DNA of 64,000 nucleotides, taken from the NCBI GenBank assembly GCA_025128135.1, contig JAHLYW010000026.1, forward strand, positions 62,001-126,000. The letters are read 5' to 3'. The notes beneath the pieces are model-generated. The model did no database searches, was not told the DNA's origin, and worked only from the letters and a program-made list of their open reading frames with translations. A program made the translations under genes and the position numbers. This document shows positions 19,981 through 31,874 of the stretch, one piece after another. Origin of the DNA: Synechococcus sp. CS-1325. Lineage in GTDB: Bacteria; Cyanobacteriota; Cyanobacteriia; PCC-6307; Cyanobiaceae. The first letter of the stretch is position 1; each line of letters begins with the position of its first letter.

Positions 19981-20087
19981 GAATGAGACAGTTCTGCTGC
20001 TGGATCCACGATCTGGTGGGGCTCAAGCATGGCCTCACCGGCATCGTGTTGGCTGAAAAGTTGCTTGGGCCGGAGGTCTGGAGGGAC

Positions 20088-20103
20088 TGGGCTCAGAAGC
20101 CCA
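20088..20103 (-). terminator. Possible weak terminator hairpin at the thrC stop
   Basis: TGGGCT-caga-AGCCCA makes a 6-base stem with a 4-base loop that overlaps the thrC stop codon (20093-20095). There is no T-run after it on the minus strand, so the call as terminator is weak. Confidence 0.3.
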
Positions 20104-21151
20104 TCACGTCTGCCACCACAGCCACTTCGGGTGCCAGACCGGCATGAAACACACCGTCGCTGTTGTCGATGGCGGTGCCGGGATCCTTGAGGCCGTTGCC
20201 GGTGAGCACGCAGACCACCGTGGCTCCGATTGGCACCTTGTCGGCCTGCTGCAACAGGCCGGCCACCGACGCCGCGCTGGCCGGCTCGCAGAACACGCCC
20301 TCCTCGCGGCCCAGCAGCTTGTAGGCCTCCAGAATCTCCTGGTCGCTCACGGCGTGGAAGGCGCCTCCGCTTTCCTGCCGCACCTTGAGGGCCTTTTCCC
20401 GGTTGGCCGGGTTGCCGATCCGGATCGCCGTGGCGATGGTGTCCGGCTGCTCAACGGTGTGGCCGAGCACGAGCGGCGCGGAGCCGCTGGCCTGAAAACC
20501 CATCATCCGGGGCAACAGCCGACTGTGGCCGGCCGCTTGGTACTCCTGGAATCCCATCCAGTAGGCGCTGATGTTGCCGGCATTGCCCATTGGAATGCAG
20601 AGCCAGTCGGGGGCTTCACCGAGGGCATCCACCACCTCGAAGGCGGCGGTTTTCTGGCCCTGCAGCCGAAAGGGATTGAGTGAATTCACCAGGGTGACGG
20701 GATAGCGATCGGCCACCTCCCTCACGATCGCCAGGGCCCGGTCGAAATTTCCCTTCACCGCAAGCACTTCGGCTCCGTACACCAGGGCCTGGGCCAGCTT
20801 CCCCTGGGCGACGTAGCCATCCGGGATCAGCACGAAGGCCCGCATCCCGCCGCGGCGGGCATAGGCGGCGGCAGCGGCTGAGGTATTGCCCGTGCTGGCA
20901 CAGATCACCGCCGCCGCACCAGCCTCCTTGGCCTTGCTGACCGCCATGGTCATGCCCCGGTCCTTGAAGCTGCCGGTGGGATTGAGACCGTCGTACTTGA
21001 GGAACACCCGCACGCCGCGGCCGATCCGCGCCGCAATCGACGGGGCAGGGATCAGGGGTGTCGCACCCTCCCGCAGGGTGACAACCGGGGTGCTGTCGCT
21101 GACCGGCAGCCAGCGGCGATAGGCCTCGATCAGACCTGGCCAGTCCTGCAT
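20093..21151 (-). CDS. thrC: Threonine synthase
   Basis: A 352-residue PLP enzyme that converts O-phosphohomoserine to threonine. The PLP lysine is in NPTGSFKDRG (Lys63 from the chosen start), followed by CASTGNTSAAAAAYA and the PLP-phosphate loop with IPMGNAGNISAYW. The short length is that of the compact bacterial class rather than the 430-residue E. coli type. The ATG at 21151 (MQDWPGLIEAYRRWLP) fits the conserved N-terminus as I remember it; an in-frame GTG at 21196 would add 15 residues. The gene reads toward the candidate origin, on the opposite side of it from dnaN. Confidence 0.95.
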   Translation of the reverse strand: MQDWPGLIEAYRRWLPVSDSTPVVTLREGATPLIPAPSIAARIGRGVRVFLKYDGLNPTGSFKDRGMTMAVSKAKEAGAAAVICASTGNTSAAAAAYARRGGMRAFVLIPDGYVAQGKLAQALVYGAEVLAVKGNFDRALAIVREVADRYPVTLVNSLNPFRLQGQKTAAFEVVDALGEAPDWLCIPMGNAGNISAYWMGFQEYQAAGHSRLLPRMMGFQASGSAPLVLGHTVEQPDTIATAIRIGNPANREKALKVRQESGGAFHAVSDQEILEAYKLLGREEGVFCEPASAASVAGLLQQADKVPIGATVVCVLTGNGLKDPGTAIDNSDGVFHAGLAPEVAVVADVMGF

Positions 21152-21291
21152 CGTTGGCTTCGCGCCCAGACGTCTGAGAGCGGAGAGCACGGGCACGATG
21201 GCAGCGAAGGAGCTGCGTCGAATCTACGCGCCCGTCCTGAAGCGGAAACCAGAGCCCGTTGCCACGACCCTGGGGTTCAGGGCATTTCCGT

Positions 21292-21876
21292 TCAGGGCGT
21301 TTTCGGGGCTGGCTTGGCTTCCGGTTCACTGCGCAGCCCGTCCAGGGGGGACTCGGAGAAGAAGCGCACCAGATCGGAGATCGAACTGGCCTTGCTGGCC
21401 AGGCTGACCAGGGCCGGGATGCTGATCGCCAGCTCATTGACGGGATAGGCCTTCAGAAAACCGACGGCTGTGAGGCTTCCCTTGCCGTCATTGAGTCCGA
21501 CGATCACGGCGGAGCGCAGGGCGGCCACACCGGTCTGAGGTGCGCCGAGCGGGGCGATGATGCGGGCCAGCCGCTCCAGCAGGGCCTCACCGATCCGGGT
21601 GGTCAGCAATCGGCTGGTGAGCACCAGGGGAAGGGTCACCTGCTGGTTGAGCAGCTTGGAGACTTCAGCAGGGTTCTGACGGCTCACGCTCAGCAGGTTG
21701 CCGAGCAAGCCGCGCGCTTCACCCGTTTCAGCCAGGTGCGCGAGATCAGCGACCGGAATCGAGCGGCGGAAAGCACCGCTGACCAGGACGATCTGCTCAG
21801 CGGCCTGCAGGCCAGGCGCGGCGATGCCGAGGGAGAGTCCCAGCAGGGCTCCCCAGAGTTTCGAGCTTCTGGCCAA
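21292..21876 (-). CDS. Secreted DUF1400-type protein, domain alone
   Basis: A 194-residue protein with a signal peptide (about residues 1-26, LWGALLGLSLGIAAPGLQAAEQ). The rest resembles the DUF1400 domain found at the N-terminus of some cyanobacterial alpha/beta hydrolases: VSGAFRRSIPVADLAHLAETGE and later LLNQQVTLPLVLTSRLL and GLNDGKGSLTAVGFLKAYP. No hydrolase domain follows, so it is a stand-alone version; the full-length relative is at 29213-30781. The start is a TTG at 21876, the best placed before the signal peptide. The role is unknown; a periplasmic location is inferred. It sits between the ABC1 kinase and thrC. Confidence 0.72.
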   Translation of the reverse strand: MARSSKLWGALLGLSLGIAAPGLQAAEQIVLVSGAFRRSIPVADLAHLAETGEARGLLGNLLSVSRQNPAEVSKLLNQQVTLPLVLTSRLLTTRIGEALLERLARIIAPLGAPQTGVAALRSAVIVGLNDGKGSLTAVGFLKAYPVNELAISIPALVSLASKASSISDLVRFFSESPLDGLRSEPEAKPAPKTP

Positions 21877-21909
21877 GGATCGCTCCGGTTCGATGCGGAA
21901 CTCTAGAAG

Positions 21910-23835
21910 TTACTGAGCAGGAGCAAATCCGGCACTGAGGCGGAGGTCAGGGGCCACCAGCACATCCCGCAGCAGCCGCACGACGCTGCGCTCGGCCAGG
22001 CCCTGGGCCACCTGCAGGCCCATGCGGCGGAGGTCGGGTTCCGCCAGCAGCCGAGGCAGCCGGTTGAGCAGCAGCTGGGGCTCGAAACCAGGCAGGGCGC
22101 GGAGAATCTCCAGCAACGGCGCGATCGGCTCCAGGCCGAGCAGTGGATCCTCGAGCGGCAAGGGCCGCTGGGGGGCCCGCAGCCCCGGTGGTTGAAGCCG
22201 CTTCGGCAGGCGGCGGCCCAGGTTCTGAAACGCCTTCCAGCCCATCGCATCGACCCGGTCCACCAGACCGTCGACCAGTTGCTGGCGCAGCATCCCTCCC
22301 CTGGGTGAGAACAGGAAGTCGAGCACCTGATCAAGCAGGCCCTCCACATCGAGCTGATCCTGGAGCGAGGCGCTGCTGATCAGGTTCTCCAGGCGCTGCC
22401 AGCGGAAGTCGTCGCCTTCGAAGAGCATCTCGCGCAGGCTGCGGCGCAGGGCGGGATCGGGATCCTCCATCAGGCGCCGGGCAAAATAGGGGTAGGCGGC
22501 ACCGAGGATCTTGAACTCAGGGTCCACGCTCAGGGCGATGCCCTCGAGGGTCACCAGCGAGCGGATGATCAGAGCGTAATAGGGCGGAACCTGGAAGGGA
22601 AAGCGATACATCACCCCCGAGAGGTCGTCGGTGACGGCCTTGAAATCCATCCGGCTCACCCCCATCTCCAGGGCCTGGCCGAACACCGTCTCGAAGGCGG
22701 GCACGATCGGGCGCAGGTCCACCTGTTCGCCGAGAAATCCCAGGGTGACGAAGTCGGTGGAGAGGGCGTCGAAGTCGCGATTGACCAGGTGAACCACCGC
22801 CTGGATCAGCCCGGTGCGGGATTCGCGGCTCACCTGGCTCATCATGCCGAAATCCAGGAAGGCCAGTCGGCCGTCCGCCATCGCCAGCAGGTTGCCTGGA
22901 TGGGGATCGGCGTGGAAGAAGCCGTGCTCCAGCAGCTGTTCCAGGCTGCAGTTCACCCCCACCCGCACCATCTCATCGGGATCGATTCCCAGTGCTTCCA
23001 CCGCCTTGAGATTGGTGAGCTTGACGCCGTCGATCCATTCCATCGTCAGCACCCGTCGGCTGGTGGCCTGGTGGTAGATCGCCGGTACGGCGATGCGGGG
23101 GTTGTGGCGGTGCAGCCGGGCGAAGGTTTCGGCGTTGTCGGCTTCATGGAGGTAGTCCATCTCCTCGAACACCCGCTGGCCAAGCTCATCGATCAGGGCG
23201 ACGAGATCGCTGCGGATCAACCGCACATGGCGGTTCAGCCAGGCGGCGATGTTCCGCACGATGTAGAGGTCGAGGGTGATCTGCTCCCGCAGGCCCGGTC
23301 GCTGCACCTTGACCGCAACGGCCTGCCCGCTCAGGAGCCGGCCGCGGTGAACCTGGCCGAGGGAGGCCGCTGAAATCGGTTCCCGATCGAGTTCGGCGAA
23401 GATCTCCTCCACCGGGGCGCCGAGGTCTTCCTCGATGCAGGCCATGGCCAGGACACTGTCGAAACCCGGCAGCTGGTCCTGCAGTTCAGCCAGGGCTTCC
23501 AGCAGGACCGGTGGAACGATGTCGGGGCGGGAGGAGAGTGCCTGTCCCGCCTTGATGAAGGCTGGCCCCAGGCTGGCCAGCAGATCGGCGCATTCGGTCG
23601 CCCGCGCCCGCGCCCGTTCCGGGTTGGCCAGCAGACCGGTGAAGCGCTCGAAACCCACCCCGACCAGAAACAGTCCGATCGGCACCAGGGTCTGCCAGAG
23701 CCGCCTGAACAGCCGCTGGGGGTGGCCGGCGTAGATGCGGCTGATCGCCTCCGGGTCGTAGCTCAGCAGGCCCGCCGCCTCGATGAAGTCGCTGAGTTCG
23801 GGCGGGGGGGTGGCCCCGGGATCGGAGCGAACCAT
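21910..23835 (-). CDS. ABC1/UbiB-family atypical protein kinase
   Basis: A 641-residue member of the ABC1 (UbiB/ADCK) family. It has the KxGQ motif in AFIKAGQALSSRPD, the Ala-rich nucleotide loop PISAASLGQVHRG, the ATP-binding lysine in VAVKVQRPG, the catalytic loop HADPHPGNLL and the metal motif LDFGMM. Residues about 535-641 form a C-terminal helical extension with the repeated motif LLEILRALPGFEPQLLL. Family members support quinone synthesis and membrane lipid homeostasis; in cyanobacteria and plastids several act on plastoquinone or tocopherol pools. The substrate here is unknown. ATG 23835 was chosen; 73 bases separate it from the divergent recN. Confidence 0.92.
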   Translation of the reverse strand: MVRSDPGATPPPELSDFIEAAGLLSYDPEAISRIYAGHPQRLFRRLWQTLVPIGLFLVGVGFERFTGLLANPERARARATECADLLASLGPAFIKAGQALSSRPDIVPPVLLEALAELQDQLPGFDSVLAMACIEEDLGAPVEEIFAELDREPISAASLGQVHRGRLLSGQAVAVKVQRPGLREQITLDLYIVRNIAAWLNRHVRLIRSDLVALIDELGQRVFEEMDYLHEADNAETFARLHRHNPRIAVPAIYHQATSRRVLTMEWIDGVKLTNLKAVEALGIDPDEMVRVGVNCSLEQLLEHGFFHADPHPGNLLAMADGRLAFLDFGMMSQVSRESRTGLIQAVVHLVNRDFDALSTDFVTLGFLGEQVDLRPIVPAFETVFGQALEMGVSRMDFKAVTDDLSGVMYRFPFQVPPYYALIIRSLVTLEGIALSVDPEFKILGAAYPYFARRLMEDPDPALRRSLREMLFEGDDFRWQRLENLISSASLQDQLDVEGLLDQVLDFLFSPRGGMLRQQLVDGLVDRVDAMGWKAFQNLGRRLPKRLQPPGLRAPQRPLPLEDPLLGLEPIAPLLEILRALPGFEPQLLLNRLPRLLAEPDLRRMGLQVAQGLAERSVVRLLRDVLVAPDLRLSAGFAPAQ

Positions 23836-23908
23836 CGTGGAGAGCGGCACTTCCCCCTCTTCTAAACGAATCCCAGCGCCGCTACGGTCGGGCCACTGAC
23901 CGGAGACC

Positions 23909-25600
23909 GTGGTGCTCACGGGTCTGCGCCTCGAGAACATCGCCCTGATCGACGGCCTGGAGCTCAGCTTCGACCGGGGTTTCACGGTGCTCACCGGCGA
24001 AACCGGTGCGGGAAAGTCGCTGTTGCTTGACGCCCTCGATGCCCTGCTCGGCGGCGGCCAGGGCAGCCAGGGGGCGCGGCTGGTGCGGCAGGGTTGCTCC
24101 CGGGGCCTGATCGAGGCCAGTTTCGACCTGTCGCCACCGGTGCGCGCCTGGCTGGTGGATCAGCAGCTCGACCTCGATGAACCGGAGCTGCTGCTCAGCC
24201 GTGAGTGGCGGTTGACGGCGGACCGGCTGCAGAGCCGCAGCCGGCTGAACGGGGTGGCGGTGAATCGCGCCCAGCTGCTGGAGCTTCGGCCCCTGCTGCT
24301 GGAGCTCACCGCCCAGGGCCAGACCAGGGAACTGGCCCGCCCCGGCCAGCAGCGCCGCTGGCTCGACCGCTTCGGTGGTGATCCACTGGCGGCCGCTGCA
24401 GCACCGGTGCGCTCGCTCCATCGGGCCTGGAAGGAGGCGGCGCAGGCCCTGGCGCAGGCCCGCTCCGACCAGCAGCGGCTGGAGGCTGACCGCCAGCTGG
24501 CTCAGCAACGGCTCGATGACCTCGAAGCCGCCCAGCTCGACGATCCCCTGGAAAGGCAACGCCTCCAGGAGGAGCAGGATCGCCTGTCCCATGGGGTGCG
24601 TCTGCAGCAGGGAGTGACGACCCTGCTGGGTCGCCTTGTCGAAGGCGAGGAGGGCACTCCTTCGGCTCTGGACCATCTCGGCGCCTGTGACCAGGAACTG
24701 CAGCTGATCGGTGCCCTCGATGCCAGCCTTGAGCCGCTGCGGCAGCGCTGCGGTGATGTTCTGCAGCAGGTTCAGGATCTGGCCCGTGAACTGGATCGTT
24801 ACGGCGCCCGGCTCGACAGTGATCCGGAGAGCCTGGCGACGTTGCAGGAGCGGATCGCCCAGCTCAAGGCGCTCGAACGCCGGCATGGCCAGGAGCTGGC
24901 CGGCCTGATCGTGGTTCGCGACCGGCTCCGCCAGCAGCTGGCCCCCGGCGCCGCCGGGGATGCTCTGCAGGACCTGGAGAAGGCCGAAGCCGCCGCCCGC
25001 CACGCCCTTGAGGTCGCCTGCGCCAGGCTCCGGGAGCTGCGGATCCTGGCGGCCGAGGCCCTGCAGGGCCAACTGATGGCCTCGCTGCGTCCCCTGGGGC
25101 TGGCCAATGTGCGGTTCTGCGTAGCCGTGGAACCAACTGAGCCGAAAGAGGACGGCGCCGACCGGGTTGTGTTTCTGTTTTCGGCCAATCCCGGCCAGCC
25201 GCTCGCCCCGCTTCAGGAGGTGGCCTCCGGTGGTGAGATGAGCCGCTTTCTGCTGGCGCTCACCACCTGCCTGGCGGCGGCCGATCCCCACGTCACCCTG
25301 TTGTTCGATGAGATCGACAGTGGCGTCAGCGGCCGCGTGAGCGGGGAGATCGCGGCCCTGTTGCGCCGTCTCGCCCAGCAACGCCAGGTGTTCTGCGTCA
25401 CCCACCAGCCCCTGCTCGCCGCCGCGGCCGACCATCACTTCCAGGTCAGCAAGAGGGTGGAGCAGGGCCAGACCCTCACCCGGGTGTCCGCCCTGCGGGA
25501 CGCCGAGGAGCGTCAGCGGGAGCTGGTCGAGCTGGCCGGTGGGGATTCCGGTGAAGCCCGCCGCTATGCCGCCAGCCTGCTGGGTCGGGGAGCGGCCTGA
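23909..25600 (+). CDS. recN: DNA repair ATPase RecN
   Basis: A 563-residue SMC-like ATPase of double-strand break repair. MVLTGLRLENIALIDGLEL precedes Walker A GETGAGKS (about 30-37); a long coiled coil rich in Gln, Arg, Leu and Glu fills the middle (about 160-400); the C-terminal ATPase half has the signature EVASGGEMSRFLLAL and Walker B LLFDEIDSGVSG, then the H-loop region VTHQPLLAAAADHHFQV. Length is typical. The start is GTG 23909, with a second GTG one codon on. It is followed after 50 bases by uvrA in the same direction, a natural DNA repair pair. I see no clear cyanobacterial LexA box upstream. Confidence 0.95.
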   Translation: MVLTGLRLENIALIDGLELSFDRGFTVLTGETGAGKSLLLDALDALLGGGQGSQGARLVRQGCSRGLIEASFDLSPPVRAWLVDQQLDLDEPELLLSREWRLTADRLQSRSRLNGVAVNRAQLLELRPLLLELTAQGQTRELARPGQQRRWLDRFGGDPLAAAAAPVRSLHRAWKEAAQALAQARSDQQRLEADRQLAQQRLDDLEAAQLDDPLERQRLQEEQDRLSHGVRLQQGVTTLLGRLVEGEEGTPSALDHLGACDQELQLIGALDASLEPLRQRCGDVLQQVQDLARELDRYGARLDSDPESLATLQERIAQLKALERRHGQELAGLIVVRDRLRQQLAPGAAGDALQDLEKAEAAARHALEVACARLRELRILAAEALQGQLMASLRPLGLANVRFCVAVEPTEPKEDGADRVVFLFSANPGQPLAPLQEVASGGEMSRFLLALTTCLAAADPHVTLLFDEIDSGVSGRVSGEIAALLRRLAQQRQVFCVTHQPLLAAAADHHFQVSKRVEQGQTLTRVSALRDAEERQRELVELAGGDSGEARRYAASLLGRGAA

Positions 25601-25650
25601 ACCTGAACCTGGTCCTGCTTCGTACACTCGTTGGCTGACGGACAGAAGGC

Positions 25651-28641
<2,991 letters not shown>

Positions 28642-28647
28642 CCCCCT

Positions 28648-29115
28648 TCAGAGGCAGCCCTGAACGGATACGCGGTAGCTGAAACCGAGGGCGTTGGGGT
28701 CATCGCTGGCGCCCACCTTGAAATTCATCTGACTGGCCTGTTTGCCCGGTACCGCCGGGAAGGGTCCGAACATCCGGCCCGTGCCGATCGGGGGGGACAT
28801 CACTTCATTGATCACCTGCAGATTGCTGCCATCGCTGAACTTCATGAAGCCGCTCACGGGATACTTGGCCCCGGCGTCAGAGGAATTGGCGGTGAAGAAG
28901 AACTTGAAGCTGCTGTAGGGCTGATTCACGATGAAGTCGGTGTTCCAGTTGGTCTTGCCCAGCAACTTGCCGCGGCCCACCTGCTTGCTGACGATCGGCG
29001 TGGTTCCGTTGCCGCCGATCGGCTGCAGGAAGGTGCAGCGTTCGGTGGCGAGAGCTGCTCCGCCGCTGAGCAGGAACGAGGCCGTGGCCGGCAGCAGGAG
29101 GGCAGACAGGTTCAT
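28648..29115 (-). CDS. Small secreted protein of unknown function
   Basis: A 155-residue protein with a clear signal peptide (MNLSALLLPATASFLLSGGAALA, cleaved near residue 23). The mature part begins TERCTFLQPIGG and is polar, with beta-strand-like stretches such as SSFKFFFTANS and QMNFKVGASDD, and ends YRVSVQGCL. Two cysteines, one near each end of the mature chain, could form a disulphide. I recognise no domain. It probably is periplasmic or exported. It is divergent from the DUF1400 hydrolase gene (97 bases apart), which is also secreted, so the two may share regulation. Confidence 0.6.
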   Translation of the reverse strand: MNLSALLLPATASFLLSGGAALATERCTFLQPIGGNGTTPIVSKQVGRGKLLGKTNWNTDFIVNQPYSSFKFFFTANSSDAGAKYPVSGFMKFSDGSNLQVINEVMSPPIGTGRMFGPFPAVPGKQASQMNFKVGASDDPNALGFSYRVSVQGCL

Positions 29116-29212
29116 CGGTTGATCGCGGCAATGGGTGAATGGAACGAAGCAAACCGTTCACCTCACAGTCCATGAACGGGCCAGAGCTGGATGGGGAACA
29201 GCATCGGAGATC

Positions 29213-30781
29213 ATGGAAGCATTCCGAGTCCCTGTCGTGCGCGCATCCCGACCTTTCCAGCCCCCCCACGCCCTCTTGGCGGCGCTGCTGATCGGCCTTC
29301 CTTTTCTTCAACAGCCGGCATGGGCTCTGGAGCGGATTGATCTGCGCCTGCCCCTGCTGGAGACCAGCTTCAGCATCAAGCTCTCGGAATTCCAGAAACC
29401 CGGCGGTCTGTTGAGCGGCAACAGTGATCTCGCCGAACTGGATCGGGCCACCGATGGGGCGGTGGGTCGGAAGATCGCGGAATTCCTCAACTACCGCCTG
29501 CCCCTGCAGACCAAAGCGGTGGTGGGCGAGGTGGCGGGTTCGGCCCTGTTCAACCAGGCGATGCTGGTGGTGTCAGCCATCGGCGGCGTCGATGGGCTGC
29601 CCGCCAATCTCGACGGCCAGGAAATCTCCGCCGTCCTGGAACGGGCCGCCGCCAGGGGGCCGCTCACCATGTTCAGCATCCTGCAGGCCCTGCCTGGTCA
29701 GACAGCATCGGTGGACCTGGAGGTGGCCCTGTTCGCCGTCCAGCGCCTGGCTACACAGCTGCAACCGGCGGATCGCCTGATCGCCGCCAGCCCGGCGGCA
29801 ACGGTGGATCCTGCCCTCAGCCAGCCTGGCCCCCTTCCGGTGGAGCGCCGCGAGACGAGCCTTGTGGTGAGCCATCGCCCCGAGCCGCTGCGGCTGGTGG
29901 TGATCGGCCCGAGCCGCCAGGCCAATGGCCGGCTGGTGCTGATCTCCCATGGCCTCTGGGACAGTCCGCTGAGTTTCGAAGGCTGGGCGAAACACCTGGC
30001 CAGCCACGGCTACACGGTGTTGATGCCCTTCCATCCCGGCAGCGATCAATCCCAGCAGCAGGCCATGCTCTCCGGCAAGGTGCCACCCCCGGACCCGGCC
30101 GAGCTCAAGTTGCGGCCCCTGGATCTGTCGTCCCTGATTGATGGGGCGGCCTCCGGCAAGCTGGGGCTGCCTGCCGGTCTGAACACCGACTTCGTGGCGG
30201 TGCTGGGTCAGTCCTGGGGTGCCACCACCGCCCTGCAGCTGGCCGGGGCCCAGCCCAGTGCGGTGCGGCTGAACGAACGCTGCCAGGACATCAAGGATCC
30301 GTCCCGCAATCTCAGCTGGGTGCTGCAGTGCAGTTTCATCAGCGTGGCCGACAACGCCGGCCTGGCCGATCCCCGGGTCAAGGCGGCGGTGGCGGTGAGT
30401 CCGCCGATGTCGCTGCTGTTCAACACCGGTGCCGCCCGTGCCATGAACGCCCGGGTGTTGCTGGTCAGCGGCAGCCGTGACTGGGTGGTGCCGGCCGGGC
30501 CGGAGGCGATCACGCCGATGCAGTTGAACTCCAGGTCTGTGGGGGGTGGTCATCGCCTCGTGCTTGCCAAGGGCGGCGATCACTTCAACCTTGGCTCCCT
30601 CTACGCCGAGGACGGTGGCGCCCTGCGGGGCCTTCTGCTCGCCTGGGTGAATGGCGCCTTCACAGCCGGCGCCGCCGCCGCCCCTGGGCCGAGCGCTCCC
30701 GACCTGCTGCCGGCGGGCGGCTGGGGAAGCGCCACCGTTCCCCTGGTCGATGTGAGCGGCGGGTTGAAGGGAACGCCCTGA
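29213..30781 (+). CDS. Secreted DUF1400 plus alpha/beta hydrolase
   Basis: A 522-residue protein. A signal peptide (hydrophobic LLAALLIGLPFLQQPAWA, about residues 18-36) is followed by a DUF1400-like domain (about 40-185, beginning LERIDLRLPLLETSFSIKL). A second half folds as an alpha/beta hydrolase: LVLISHGLWDSPLSFEGWAKHLASHG, the nucleophile elbow GQSWGATTALQL, and a late HFNLGSLY that may hold the catalytic histidine. The organisation is that of the cyanobacterial DUF1400-hydrolase family, related to dienelactone hydrolases and platelet-activating-factor acetylhydrolases; the substrate is unknown. ATG 29213 was chosen. It shares its N-terminal domain type with the stand-alone protein at 21292-21876. 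Confidence 0.85.
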   Translation: MEAFRVPVVRASRPFQPPHALLAALLIGLPFLQQPAWALERIDLRLPLLETSFSIKLSEFQKPGGLLSGNSDLAELDRATDGAVGRKIAEFLNYRLPLQTKAVVGEVAGSALFNQAMLVVSAIGGVDGLPANLDGQEISAVLERAAARGPLTMFSILQALPGQTASVDLEVALFAVQRLATQLQPADRLIAASPAATVDPALSQPGPLPVERRETSLVVSHRPEPLRLVVIGPSRQANGRLVLISHGLWDSPLSFEGWAKHLASHGYTVLMPFHPGSDQSQQQAMLSGKVPPPDPAELKLRPLDLSSLIDGAASGKLGLPAGLNTDFVAVLGQSWGATTALQLAGAQPSAVRLNERCQDIKDPSRNLSWVLQCSFISVADNAGLADPRVKAAVAVSPPMSLLFNTGAARAMNARVLLVSGSRDWVVPAGPEAITPMQLNSRSVGGGHRLVLAKGGDHFNLGSLYAEDGGALRGLLLAWVNGAFTAGAAAAPGPSAPDLLPAGGWGSATVPLVDVSGGLKGTP

Positions 30782-30783
30782 AG

Positions 30784-30815
30784 CCCTGAATCGCGCTGAT
30801 CGGCCTGATTCAGGG
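30784..30815. terminator. Bidirectional terminator-like hairpin between convergent genes
   Basis: CCCTGAATC (30784-30792) is repeated exactly inverted as GATTCAGGG (30807-30815) around a 14-base loop. It lies directly after the hydrolase stop and 14 bases before the LCP gene stop, the right place for a shared terminator. No T-run follows on either strand. Confidence 0.55.
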
Positions 30816-30829
30816 GGTGAACATCAGGC

Positions 30830-31819
30830 TCAGAGGCTGGGCTCCGGGCTCTCCCGATCTGCGTAGTGGCTGTTGAGATCTGGCATCCAGTAGCTCAGAT
30901 CGCCATGCCAGTAGAGCCGACCCCCCAGGCGGCTGGTGCTGAGTTTGGTGGTCCCCATCGCCGTGAGCAGGGCACCCAGTTCGACCGGCGAGAGGTCGGT
31001 GTGGATGTCCTTGCCGGCGATCGCCAGCAGCGAAGGCAGCTTGCTGATGGTTCCAGGCTGAACAAGGGTGCGGAACACCTCCCGCAGCACCAGTTGCTGG
31101 CGTTCCATCCGACCCAGGTCGCCGAGTTCGTCGTTTCGATAGCGGAGGAAACCCTCCAGATCTTTCCCCTTGAGCAGCTGGGGGCCCGGCAGCAGGTCGA
31201 TGTAGAGATCCTGGCGGCTGTCGACGTAGTACATCCTCTTGGGCACGTCGATCTCGACGCCGCCGAGGGCTTCCGCCAGGTTCTGCACCGCTTCGATGTT
31301 GATGATCAGGTAGCGGTCGAGCGGCTCGGTGAGCAGGCTGGAGAGTTCCTGTTTCACTTCGTTCACCCCTCCCAACGCGTACAGGGAGTTGGCCTTGACC
31401 ACCCCGAACGCCTCCGATTCGATGAAGGTGTCCCGCGGAACCTGGGTGATCCGGGTGGTGCCGTCCTTGACCTGGACGGTGAACATCACATCGGTGCTGC
31501 CGCTGATCTGGTCGGTGCCCAGCACCAGAATGCGGCGCTGCTCCAGCCCCAGGGGATCCACCAGGGAGGTGAGGGCTGGAGCGGCCTGACGCAGGCCAGC
31601 CAGGGTCGAAGCCAGCAGGGTGGGCAGGGGGCCGGCCAGGCCGTAGCCGAGTCCCAGGCCACAGCAGAAGCCAATCAGCAGGGAGCGTCTGGAGAGGGGC
31701 CGGCCTTTTCTGCCGCCGTCGGGTGATTCCTGTGGTGGCGGCGCACTCCGGCGACGGCGGTTCAGGTCGGCAACGGGGGCGGGGCGAGAGGAGCGACGAC
31801 GGGGTTGAGCCTGGGCCAT
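30830..31819 (-). CDS. LytR-CpsA-Psr (LCP) family glycopolymer transferase
   Basis: A 329-residue membrane protein. The first 45 residues are Arg/Pro-rich and cytoplasmic, followed by one membrane segment (LLIGFCCGLGLGYGLAGPLPTLLA, about 45-70). The extracytoplasmic LCP domain has LVLGTDQISGSTDVMFTVQV, the catalytic-site motif TQVPRDTFIE, and the family pattern GKDLEGFLRYRNDELGDLGRMERQQ. LCP enzymes transfer undecaprenyl-linked glycopolymers to the cell wall. In a cyanobacterium the acceptor would be peptidoglycan or an outer glycan. ATG 31819 is preferred over an in-frame ATG at 31852. purT lies 55 bases upstream on the same strand. Confidence 0.9.
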   Translation of the reverse strand: MAQAQPRRRSSRPAPVADLNRRRRSAPPPQESPDGGRKGRPLSRRSLLIGFCCGLGLGYGLAGPLPTLLASTLAGLRQAAPALTSLVDPLGLEQRRILVLGTDQISGSTDVMFTVQVKDGTTRITQVPRDTFIESEAFGVVKANSLYALGGVNEVKQELSSLLTEPLDRYLIINIEAVQNLAEALGGVEIDVPKRMYYVDSRQDLYIDLLPGPQLLKGKDLEGFLRYRNDELGDLGRMERQQLVLREVFRTLVQPGTISKLPSLLAIAGKDIHTDLSPVELGALLTAMGTTKLSTSRLGGRLYWHGDLSYWMPDLNSHYADRESPEPSL

Positions 31820-31874
31820 GAAAAATCCTGCTTGGCGCACCATAAAACCCATTTCCGGCCGGGGCCAGCCTCGG

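Larger units (their letters stand above)
19607..20092. other. Candidate chromosomal replication origin (oriC) between dnaN and thrC
   Basis: A 486-base stretch with no convincing gene, beside dnaN. It holds one perfect copy of the cyanobacterial DnaA box TTTTCCACA (on the minus strand at 19783-19791) and near matches at 19792-19800, 19881-19889, 19902-19910 and 19967-19975. An AT-rich stretch (about 19721-19768, including TTAATAGTTAACAG) could be the unwinding element, and two hairpins lie at 19950-19980. Established knowledge: in Synechococcus elongatus the mapped oriC lies near dnaN and uses TTTTCCACA boxes. That the origin is here is inference. A 94-codon plus-strand frame at 19863-20147 is not credible as a gene. 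Confidence 0.72.

Noticed and set aside
19863..20147. 94-codon plus-strand frame in the candidate origin
   Set aside because: It runs into the end of thrC, contains the DnaA-like boxes and hairpins, and has no recognisable content.
23836..25650. LexA boxes before recN and uvrA
   Set aside because: No AGTAC-type cyanobacterial LexA palindrome was found; CGTACACTCG before uvrA is only a partial resemblance.
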